This document shows, in pieces, positions 56,101 through 62,780 of a stretch of DNA of 64,000 bases. The notes beneath the pieces were generated by a model that saw only the letters and a program-made list of their open reading frames with translations, was not told the DNA's origin and did no database searches. Within the stretch, counting starts at the first letter, position 1, and every line of letters begins with the position of its first letter. A program made the translations under genes and the position numbers. The DNA comes from Acidobacteriota bacterium (GTDB lineage: Bacteria > Acidobacteriota > Blastocatellia > Pyrinomonadales > Pyrinomonadaceae): positions 62,001 to 126,000 of the forward strand of contig JAIVJZ010000042.1 of NCBI GenBank assembly GCA_020199775.1, read 5' to 3'.

Positions 56101-57840
56101 AATCACGTCGCGCAGGTCTAAGTCGAGATGCGTGCGAAGTATCTCGGCGCAGGTATCAACTTGCTCGCGGAAGAAAGGCTCGGTTTCGTAAATCTCACGC
56201 GCCATCCCGACATACTGTGCGCCCTGTCCCGAAAACATAAAGACTACCGGACGCGTTGCGCGCTCCTGAAAACTCGTCAGCGCTCGCGGCGCGACCGGCT
56301 TTTCCAACGCATCAACGGCTTCCGCGAGGTCGCGACACACAAGGATGCGGCGATGCTCGAACTCTCTTCGCCCGACGCTCAGGGTATAAGCTGCGTCGGC
56401 GAGGTTGAGAGACGAATTTTGTTTGAAGTGTGCCGCTAGATTTGCTGTGGCGTTTTCGAGCGCGTCCGGCGTTCGAGCCGAGAGCGTGAGCAGTTGAACG
56501 CGCCGCGCCGCACCGGATGGTGGCGCGGCCGGAGGTTCTTCGAGTACGACGTGCGCGTTCGTGCCGCCGATGCCAAACGAACTGACGCCCGCGCGTCGTG
56601 GTAAATCGCCCTCGCTCCACGCGCTGAGTTTCGTGTTGACGAAGAAAGGGCTGTTGGCAAAGTCAATGTTCGGGTTTTCCTTCTCGAAGTGCAGGCTGGG
56701 CGGAAGCTGTCTGTGTTTGAGCGCGAGCACGGTTTTGATAAAACCCGCTACTCCGGCTGCCGCATCCAGATGCCCGATATTCGTCTTGACCGAACCGATG
56801 GCGCAGAAACTTTTTTTATCCGTGTCATGGCGAAAAGCCTGTGTGAGCGCGGCGATTTCTACGGGGTCGCCGAGCGCCGTCCCAGTCCCGTGCGTTTCGA
56901 TGTAGCCGATGGTTTCCGGCTCGACCTGCGCCAACGCCAGCGCCTCTTCAATCACGCTCGCTTGCCCTTCAACGCTCGGCGCGGTGTAGCCGACTTTCAG
57001 CGCGCCGTCGTTGTTGACTGCCGTCCCTTTAATCACCGCATGAATCGTGTCGCCATCGGCCAACGCATCCGACAAACGCTTGAGCACCACAACGCCTACG
57101 CCGCTACCTTTAACCGTCCCTCTTGCTTGCGCATCAAACGCGCGGCAGTGGCCGTCCGGTGAAATAATCCCGCCCTCGCTGTATATCGCGCCGTGCCCGT
57201 GCGGAATGCTCACCGATGCGCCTCCGGCCAGCGCCATGTCGCATTCATGGTTCAGCAGACTCTGACCTGCGAGATGGATGGCGACCAGTGAAGTCGAACA
57301 CGCCGTCTGCACGGTGAGGGCCGCGCCCTTCAAATTCAGTTTGTAGGAAACGACCGTCGCCAGATAGTCGCGATCATTGCCGATGAGAATTTGCGAAGCG
57401 CCCATCGCATCAATCAACTGCCGTTGACGGTAAAGATTGTGCAGCAGATACGAGTTGACGCTCTCGCCCGCATAGACTCCGATTCTTCCGGCGTAATTCT
57501 CGGCCTCATAACCGGCGCTTTCCAGCGCTTCCCAAGCGTGTTCGAGAAAGAGGCGATGTTGCGGGTCGGTCGTCTCCGCTTCTCGCGGGGTGAAACCGAA
57601 AAAAGAGGCATCGAACATTTCCACATCGTCGAGCACCGCCTCCGCTTTGACGTATCCGAAGGCATCCAGCGTGCGCGCATCCACGCCCCGCGCGACGAGT
57701 TCTTCATCAGAGAAGAAGGTGATTGATTCTCGACCGGCGCTTATATTCTCCCAGAACTTTTCGACGTTTCTCGCTCCGGGAAACCGTCCGGCCATCCCAA
57801 TCACGGCTATCGCATATTCAAACTGCGCTGCTCCGCTCAT
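53149..57840 (-). CDS. Type I polyketide synthase: KS-AT-KR(degenerate)-ACP
   Basis: 1,563 residues from ATG 57840 (AGGAG seven bases upstream). KS about 10-435: active-site Cys in QTACSTSL (near 180), His in ETHGTGT and KTNIGHLD. AT about 545-835: GHSIGEYVA and SHAFHS, the HAFH type that predicts malonyl-CoA. KR-like region about 960-1390: the Ser/Tyr/Asn core is kept (LFSNSLS…SEYCAANAF), but the NADPH motif reads TGGLSDID instead of TGGLGxIG, so reduction is doubtful. ACP near 1480 (DLGGNSLL) with a coiled C-terminal tail. No methyltransferase, DH or ER. Likely role: one malonate extension of the peptide chain delivered by the upstream NRPS, leaving a beta-keto or, if the KR works, beta-hydroxy group. 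The monooxygenase gene follows after 59 bases. Confidence 0.92.
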   Translation of the reverse strand: MSGAAQFEYAIAVIGMAGRFPGARNVEKFWENISAGRESITFFSDEELVARGVDARTLDAFGYVKAEAVLDDVEMFDASFFGFTPREAETTDPQHRLFLEHAWEALESAGYEAENYAGRIGVYAGESVNSYLLHNLYRQRQLIDAMGASQILIGNDRDYLATVVSYKLNLKGAALTVQTACSTSLVAIHLAGQSLLNHECDMALAGGASVSIPHGHGAIYSEGGIISPDGHCRAFDAQARGTVKGSGVGVVVLKRLSDALADGDTIHAVIKGTAVNNDGALKVGYTAPSVEGQASVIEEALALAQVEPETIGYIETHGTGTALGDPVEIAALTQAFRHDTDKKSFCAIGSVKTNIGHLDAAAGVAGFIKTVLALKHRQLPPSLHFEKENPNIDFANSPFFVNTKLSAWSEGDLPRRAGVSSFGIGGTNAHVVLEEPPAAPPSGAARRVQLLTLSARTPDALENATANLAAHFKQNSSLNLADAAYTLSVGRREFEHRRILVCRDLAEAVDALEKPVAPRALTSFQERATRPVVFMFSGQGAQYVGMAREIYETEPFFREQVDTCAEILRTHLDLDLRDVIYPNEEGATTAAALLDETRLSQPALFVIEYALAQMWMKWGVRPVAMIGHSIGEYVAACLAGVFSLEDALRLVAARGRLMQLMPRGAMLAVKLSPIELEPLMDERVSLAAVNAPSSSVVSGEAEAVAELEQKFNASGVSCRRLHTSHAFHSAMMQPALEPFAGEVRRIKLHAPEIPYISSLTGTWITETEVTDARYWARHLRDAVQFSRGIGELMQEPESILLEVGPGQTLSTLAKQQLESASNRVVLASLRHPHARQSDASFILETLGKLWLAGIKVDYHAFYADEQRRRISLPTYPFERQRYWIDPPDSSLRDESTSTALSRKPEIDDWFYVPSWKRSLVPDVPEAIPTAGEHSCWVVFDGEAGLGSSIAGRLAERGVEVVIVREGAHFNRSESRVYEINPRRRADYESLLKELRAEGKRPEKFLHLWGVTPDEASAPPFDALDKSLARGFDSLMLLSQSLGEYGTDAPLEIVVVTNNMQPLTGEETLEPEKATALGLCKVIPLEYPNLTCRSVDIVLPAQSSQQEASLAEKLMAEMVAESDDAVVAYRGAHRWVQIFEPLPLAVPKNRNARTPLLREKKVYILTGGLSDIDLALAEHLLAKRARVVLTGHTEVRARERWEEGPAANEETDETSRAINRLYALADGGAELLVLKADVTNEGQLRSVVAEARRRFGQINGVIHTASNTSGGIIQLKTLEASYTALAPKLRGALALASILQDEPLDFIALFSNSLSVTGALGQSEYCAANAFLDAFAHAEGAKGKTRVVAINWRLPHWEDWGALPAASNSVMREEFAEVRAAFGISLAQGVEAFERIMASSQSQIIVSTQEFQALMELQKSLDKRTLLDPREPRLDTSRASFAAEDGNVLTGDELEQVVTSIWRELFGIERIGLEDNFFDLGGNSLLAIQLMAQLRQTFGLELPLNNLFEAPTVAGLATRIAESRFKEREAAEIERLLREIESLDPQDLQASLAQEVKSNGDTNP

Positions 57841-58136
57841 CCTTCAACTCCTGAAACTCACGGGTAAATTCAACAATCCACTTCTTCCGGTCTACACATT
57901 CAAACTCGCCGGCTTACACATCGTCGCCCTGCCACATTCGCAGCCCAACGCCACATCCGTAACAACGAACGGAAGCCTTTATCATTCGCGCACGTTGATA
58001 CAAAAAAAGGCTGCCGACAAGAATTTGCGTTCGCTCGTGAGGACATCTTCCCTTGAGGCAGATGGATGCCCGGTCAACTCGTCGCACACATCTTTTCCGG
58101 CTCTGACTTGTTGGGGGAATTAATTTCAGGGCAAGT

Positions 58137-58814
58137 TTAGTTCCGAATCTCTTTCCCGATTGACTTGAAGAAGTTAATCCAGAGCCTCCACATGCGCTCC
58201 GCGTTCTCGACGACCTGCCGTTGCTCGTCGGCGGTAAACGACGGCTTCAAAGTCTCGCCGGAACTCTCAACATGACCCGGCTCTTGCGCCACGTGGATAT
58301 TGACCCACGGCAGATCGCGCTGTCCGGTCGAACGTCGCATCAGTTCGCCGATGGTCGAAACCATCGGCAAATCAACGACCTCCGTGCCGTACATAAATCC
58401 CAAACCGGCCAGATAATTTGTCGAGGATGTTTCATAACCGGCGATGAGTTCCTGAGTCGCCGTGAGGGGTGACGCTTCGGCAATTTCGCTGAGCGAAAAA
58501 CCGCCGTCGCTCATCGTCTGTTTGTAAATCTTTTCGTGTGCGCGTTGTGGGTCGCCCTCGCCGAGTTCTTCCCAGAGAATGCGCGAGATATAGGTTTGAG
58601 TTTCGATGTCGGGCGTCACGGAAATCAGGCGAGAGAGAAAGGTCGGGAAATAGTGCAGCGGGTGAAACCACTGCCCTAAGATCACAGCGATTTGCTCGCG
58701 GGAAAGCGTGCCGCAACTCTTTTTAAGTTCCTTGAGGTAGCCGACCAATTCATTCTTCACCGAATTGCCGGACAGGATATCGGTTGTATTTGAGGTAACA
58801 GTTGCTGTTGACAT
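58137..58814 (-). CDS. Heme-oxygenase-like diiron (HDO-type) oxidase
   Basis: 225 residues from ATG 58814, which has GAGGAG seven bases upstream; the open frame extends to 58913 without support. All-helical protein of the iron-containing redox enzyme / HDO superfamily. Proposed metal ligands follow the spacing of characterised HDOs: Glu and His ten apart in EELGEGDPQRAHE, a Glu in YGTEVVDLP, and H-x3-E-x2-H in HVAQEPGH. HDO members make N-oxides or desaturate/fragment amino and fatty acids, so this one probably tailors an amino acid or a carrier-bound chain for the NRPS/PKS product. The exact reaction cannot be read from sequence. It sits between the upstream NRPS and the PKS, with its own promoter and a 296-base gap to the PKS gene, in which I see no clear promoter or RNA. 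Confidence 0.75.
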   Translation of the reverse strand: MSTATVTSNTTDILSGNSVKNELVGYLKELKKSCGTLSREQIAVILGQWFHPLHYFPTFLSRLISVTPDIETQTYISRILWEELGEGDPQRAHEKIYKQTMSDGGFSLSEIAEASPLTATQELIAGYETSSTNYLAGLGFMYGTEVVDLPMVSTIGELMRRSTGQRDLPWVNIHVAQEPGHVESSGETLKPSFTADEQRQVVENAERMWRLWINFFKSIGKEIRN

Positions 58815-59015
58815 GTGTGAACTCCTCGTCTCCGAGTCATGAGTATTAATCAACGCTTCTGTGGTCGAAGCGCGTGAGCATAGTGCGTGTGCGACGCTTT
58901 CGACGCGCGGCACGGCTTTAGAGTTTCTGCCGTTCTAGTCTTTTACAGCGGCTCCTGTGAGAGGCTCACCATGTTCGCCAGAGAGCACGATGAGCGAGGG
59001 GAAGATTGAATGCGA

Positions 59016-59044
59016 ATTTTACTAAATCAACTACACCATGACAA
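59016..59044 (-). promoter_or_regulatory. Internal promoter ahead of the HDO gene
   Basis: On the minus strand, TTGTCA (59044-59039), a 17-base spacer, TAAAAT (59021-59016): each box matches sigma70 consensus in five of six bases. Transcription would begin near 59009, about 195 bases before the HDO ATG, giving the downstream biosynthetic genes a start independent of the upstream NRPS. Confidence 0.55.
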
Positions 59045-59072
59045 TCTATCGCGACCGCGATTGTTCGCACCT

Positions 59073-59990
59073 CTAATGCCGCTCAGGCCGCGCGCCTTGA
59101 GGTCTCCTGCCTTGGGCGCGCTCTTTCAAAGATTCCCGGCGTGCGTCAGCGCGGCGGCGGTTGTTTTGCCCGTCGCTGCGTGTGCCTTGTTCTCTATCGA
59201 GATGGCGCGCCAGCAACTCGACGGTCGGATACCTGAACAGATCAACGACGGGAAACTCTTTTTTGAGCCTATCGAGGAGTTTGCCGTGCACCTGTATGAT
59301 GAGCAGCGAATGTCCTCCGAGGTCGAAAAAGTTATCGTTCACGCCGACTCTTTCAAGTCGCAGCGCCTCTCGCCAAATCGCCGCAATCTCGCGTTCCAAT
59401 TCGTTGCGCGGCGCGACAAACGGGGCGGCGAGCGTCGGGCGTGATGCGTCGGGCGCGGGTAACGCTCGTCTATCGGGTTTGCCGCTCGCCGTGACCGGCA
59501 TCTGTTCGAGGAGCACAAAGACTGCGGGAATCATGTGCTCCGGCAGTCGCTCTTTCAAGAAATCACGCAGTTCGTTCGTCGTCGGATAAGTTTGCTTATC
59601 GGGAACGACGTATCCGATCAAACGCTTCCCTTCAAACACGTCGTCTCCGGCGATCACAACCGCCTCGCGTACCGAGGGACAAGCCTGCAATGCGGCCTCG
59701 ATTTCGCCCGGCTCAATACGAAACCCGCGAATCTTAACCTGATCATCCACACGTCCCAGAAACTCCAGGTGCGCTTCGCGGTGCAAGCGCACGCGGTCGC
59801 CCGTGCGGTAAAGGCGCGCGCCGGGTCGGCCGGTGAAGGGATGGGGGACGAACTTCTCCGCCGTCAACTCCGCTCGCCGCAGATAACCGCGCGCCAGTCC
59901 TTCGCCCCCGATGTAGAGTGCACATAAGCCCGCATGTTCGGGATCGGGCGACCGATGGGAATCGGCGTTTCTATCGTGCGCGGGTCGCAT
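59073..59990 (-). CDS. NRPS fragment: A-domain C-terminus and PCP
   Basis: NRPS sequence begins only at about 59920 (LYIGGEGLARGYL…); the first residues of the ATG-initiated frame from 59990 are out-of-frame noise. Read here: A8-A10 of the second adenylation domain, then a PCP (DNFFDLGGHSLL) of the type that precedes PKS modules (VDLFRYPTVELLARHL), then a basic tail (QNNRRRADARRESLKER) that may dock to the PKS. The N-terminal part of the same A domain is in the next frame to the right. This is the true 3' end of the upstream synthetase. Confidence 0.8.
   Translation of the reverse strand: MRPAHDRNADSHRSPDPEHAGLCALYIGGEGLARGYLRRAELTAEKFVPHPFTGRPGARLYRTGDRVRLHREAHLEFLGRVDDQVKIRGFRIEPGEIEAALQACPSVREAVVIAGDDVFEGKRLIGYVVPDKQTYPTTNELRDFLKERLPEHMIPAVFVLLEQMPVTASGKPDRRALPAPDASRPTLAAPFVAPRNELEREIAAIWREALRLERVGVNDNFFDLGGHSLLIIQVHGKLLDRLKKEFPVVDLFRYPTVELLARHLDREQGTRSDGQNNRRRADARRESLKERAQGRRPQGARPERH
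59797..59920 (-). repeat. 124-bp direct repeat, copy 1 (at the broken A domain)
   Basis: Identical over 124 bases to 62710-62833. It encodes the A-domain stretch LYIGGEGLARGYL…GARLYRTGD. In transcription sense its first bases (cactctac) are exactly where the upstream reading frame breaks. Confidence 0.9.
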
Positions 59991-61888
59991 TCATAGACAG
60001 TGCTCCAGACAGTCGCTTCCGTCGGCCCGTACTCGTTGAACAAAACGGCGCGCGGCAGCAGGTCATAGTGTCGTCTGACAAGTCCGGCCGGACAGGCTTC
60101 ACCCGCAACGATGACACTTCGTAAACTTTCGAGTTGAGCATTATTCGCTCCCTCAAGCATGAGGCCGTAAAGCGACGGCAAACAGAGGACATGAGAGACT
60201 CTTTGCCCGGCCATCGCGGCGACGAGGCGCGCGGGGTCTTGTTGAAAATCGTCCGACGGAATCGCTAATGTTCCGCCCTGACACAACGTCCAGAAAATAC
60301 CCGCGACCGAACTGTCGAAGACGAACGGCGAGACCAATAAAAAGCATTCGATTCTTTCACGATAATAAGTGAGCCGCGCCAGGGTCGAATGCACCAGACT
60401 GCGGTGTGTGATCTCCACACCTTTGGGCACGCCCGTCGAGCCGGACGTGTAGATGACGTAGGCCGGATTGTCCGCGCTCGCCGCGCTCGTGAGATTTTCA
60501 AAAGGCTCGCGTGAGATGGCTTCATGGTCGCCGTCAAATGAAACGATGCGCGCCGGAATTTTCGGCAAATCATTCAAGAGACGCTGCTGCGTCAAAAACA
60601 GTTCGACTTCCGCATCGGCGACGATAAAAGAGAGGCGTTCATGAGGGTAAGCGGGCGACAGCGGCACATAAGCCGCTCCCGCTTTGAGGATACCGAGCAA
60701 TCCGACCAACATCTCCGTCGAACGCTCTACGCAAATACCGACGCGCGTTTCCGGTCTCGCGCCGAGCCTTCGTAAATAACGCGCCAGTTGATTAGCCCGC
60801 CGGTTCAACTCACGATACGAAAGATGCTCATCTTCAAACCGCACAGCCGTCGCTTCGGGCGTGCGTTCCGCCTGCGCCTCGAACAGTTCATGAATGGAGT
60901 GATGCTGCGGATAAGCTTCATCCGTGTTGTTCCAGTCGAATAATACCTGCCGGAGTTCGGCCGGCGACAAAAGCGGCAGAGTGGAGATAGGAGCGTGTGG
61001 CTGTGAGGCCGCGGACTGAAGCAAGTTTTGAAAATGTTCGACCATCCGTGCGATGGTCGCTCTATCGAACAAATCGGTGTTGTAGGAAATCTCGCCGCTC
61101 AACCCATCCGTTGTCTCCGACATGTTGAGCACCAGATCGAATCTCGTGGTCGCGCTCTCGACATCCAGAACGCTCAACTCCAGGCCCTCCAAACTCAACG
61201 CCTGCCGCGGCGCATTCTGAAGAGAGAACATCACTTGAAAGAGCGGCGCATGCCCGAGATCGCGCTCCGGCTGCAACTCTTCGACCAGCTTTTCAAACGG
61301 CACATCCTGATGCGCATATGCGCCGAGCGTCGTCTCGCGCACACGTCTGAGCAACTCTTGAAATGTCGGATTATCGCCGAGGTCGCTGCGCAGGACGAGC
61401 GTGTTGACGAAGAACCCGATGAGCGGTTCGATTTCAGCACGATTGCGTCCGGCGATGGGCGAGCCGACGACGAGGTCGTCCTGTCCGGTGTAACGTTGCA
61501 GCAAAACTTTGAAGGCGGCGAGCAGTATCATGAACAACGTCACGCCCTCGCGGCGATTCAGCTTTTTGAGCGCTTCCGACAGGTTCGCCGGAATAGTGAA
61601 GGTTTGCTGTGCGCCGACAAATGTTTGCATGCTTGGACGTGGATGGTCAGTTGGTAATTCAAGGATGGGCGGCGCACCGGCCAGTTGAGTTTTCCAGTAA
61701 TGAAGCTGGGAGTCGAGCACGTCGCCCGTGAGCCATGCCCGTTGCCACCCCGCGTAGTCGGCATACTGCACTTCCAATTCCGCGAGCGGACTCTGTTCAC
61801 CCCGGCGATACGCTCCGTTGTCGTCGAGGCGCGACAACCTGCTTCGGCTCTCCGTCAACGACCTGAAAGTTCGTTCGCAAGACTTCAT
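59864..61888 (-). CDS. NRPS fragment: C-domain C-terminus and A-domain core
   Basis: NRPS homology runs from about 61830 (AYRRGEQSPLAELEVQYADYAGWQ) to 59921. It carries the latter two-thirds of a C domain and an A domain core (NPAYVIYTSGSTGVPKG, EYGPTEATVW, IGRPIPNMRAYV). Specificity residues read DSACIAEVW, which I cannot assign. After NMRAYV about 17 residues (the usual LD…VPVGV.GE) are missing and the frame shifts by the start of the 124-bp repeat. The preceding C-domain part with HHxxxDG is also missing. The nominal start, ATG 61888, is inside unrelated-frame sequence. Confidence 0.75.
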   Translation of the reverse strand: MKSCERTFRSLTESRSRLSRLDDNGAYRRGEQSPLAELEVQYADYAGWQRAWLTGDVLDSQLHYWKTQLAGAPPILELPTDHPRPSMQTFVGAQQTFTIPANLSEALKKLNRREGVTLFMILLAAFKVLLQRYTGQDDLVVGSPIAGRNRAEIEPLIGFFVNTLVLRSDLGDNPTFQELLRRVRETTLGAYAHQDVPFEKLVEELQPERDLGHAPLFQVMFSLQNAPRQALSLEGLELSVLDVESATTRFDLVLNMSETTDGLSGEISYNTDLFDRATIARMVEHFQNLLQSAASQPHAPISTLPLLSPAELRQVLFDWNNTDEAYPQHHSIHELFEAQAERTPEATAVRFEDEHLSYRELNRRANQLARYLRRLGARPETRVGICVERSTEMLVGLLGILKAGAAYVPLSPAYPHERLSFIVADAEVELFLTQQRLLNDLPKIPARIVSFDGDHEAISREPFENLTSAASADNPAYVIYTSGSTGVPKGVEITHRSLVHSTLARLTYYRERIECFLLVSPFVFDSSVAGIFWTLCQGGTLAIPSDDFQQDPARLVAAMAGQRVSHVLCLPSLYGLMLEGANNAQLESLRSVIVAGEACPAGLVRRHYDLLPRAVLFNEYGPTEATVWSTVYECDPRTIETPIPIGRPIPNMRAYVHSTSGAKDWRAVICGERS

Positions 61889-62780
61889 GACGGCGCACAA
61901 TTTCGCTGAGACTTTGTTCCAGCCCCATCTCATCGAGAGCGCCTTCGAGACGCAAGGCTGCGGGGAGATTGTAAAAAGGGCTGCCCGGTTCCAGCTTATC
62001 CAGAAACCAGAGACGCTGCTGCGCGAACGAGAGCGGCAACGCTCCAACTCGTTCGACCGGCTCGACCGGCGGCGCGGCAACCGTGGCTCCGGCGCGCATC
62101 TCGGCCTCGATGCTCTCGGCCAGTTCGGCGGGCGTCGGGCGCTCAAAGAGACGACGCAGGGGAAGTTCGATGCGGAAGACCTGACGCACACGCGACATCA
62201 ACTGTGTCGCCAACAGGGAATGTCCACCAGACTCGAAGAAGTTATCGTCCACGCCGACGCGCGACAGCTTGAGCACCTCCGCCCATATCTCGGTCAGTAT
62301 CTCTTCGACAGGCGTGCGCGGCGCGGAGTATTCCTCAGTCGCTCGCGCATCACACGATTCAGGCGCGGGCAACGCGCGGCGGTTAACTTTCCCGCTCGGA
62401 GTTAAAGGCAAGGCATCGAGAAAAACAAAGACGGACGGCAGCATGTATTCGGGCAATCTCTTTTTGAGGAAGCCGCGAAGCTCGCGCGCTTGTCCGGGCG
62501 CATGCGGCGCGCTCACTACGTAGGCGACGAGGCGTTTCCGGCGTCCTTCATCATCTTCCGACACGACGACCGCGGCTTGCGCCACCGCCGCATGCTGCTT
62601 CAAGACGACCTCGACCTCTCCCAACTCGACGCGAAACCCTCGTATCTTGACTTGATGGTCGCGCCGTCCGACGTATTCCAGACGGCCATCTCCGAGGTAA
62701 CGCGCCAAATCGCCCGTGCGGTAAAGGCGCGCGCCGGGTCGGCCGGTGAAGGGATGGGGGACGAACTTCTCCGCCGTCAA
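61797..62780 (-). CDS. NRPS fragment: A-domain C-terminus, PCP and C-domain start
   Basis: Homology starts near 62832 (LYIGGEGLARGYL) in this frame; the TTG at 62780 is only the first possible start codon. It covers A8-A10 of the Pro-like adenylation domain, a PCP (SGGHSLLATQ), and the beginning of a C domain (PLSFAQQRLWFLDKLEPGSPFYN … LRTNFQVVDGEPKQVVAP). It then runs out of frame near 61825 and stops at 61797. Confidence 0.75.
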   Translation of the reverse strand: MTAEKFVPHPFTGRPGARLYRTGDLARYLGDGRLEYVGRRDHQVKIRGFRVELGEVEVVLKQHAAVAQAAVVVSEDDEGRRKRLVAYVVSAPHAPGQARELRGFLKKRLPEYMLPSVFVFLDALPLTPSGKVNRRALPAPESCDARATEEYSAPRTPVEEILTEIWAEVLKLSRVGVDDNFFESGGHSLLATQLMSRVRQVFRIELPLRRLFERPTPAELAESIEAEMRAGATVAAPPVEPVERVGALPLSFAQQRLWFLDKLEPGSPFYNLPAALRLEGALDEMGLEQSLSEIVRRHEVLRTNFQVVDGEPKQVVAPRRQRSVSPG

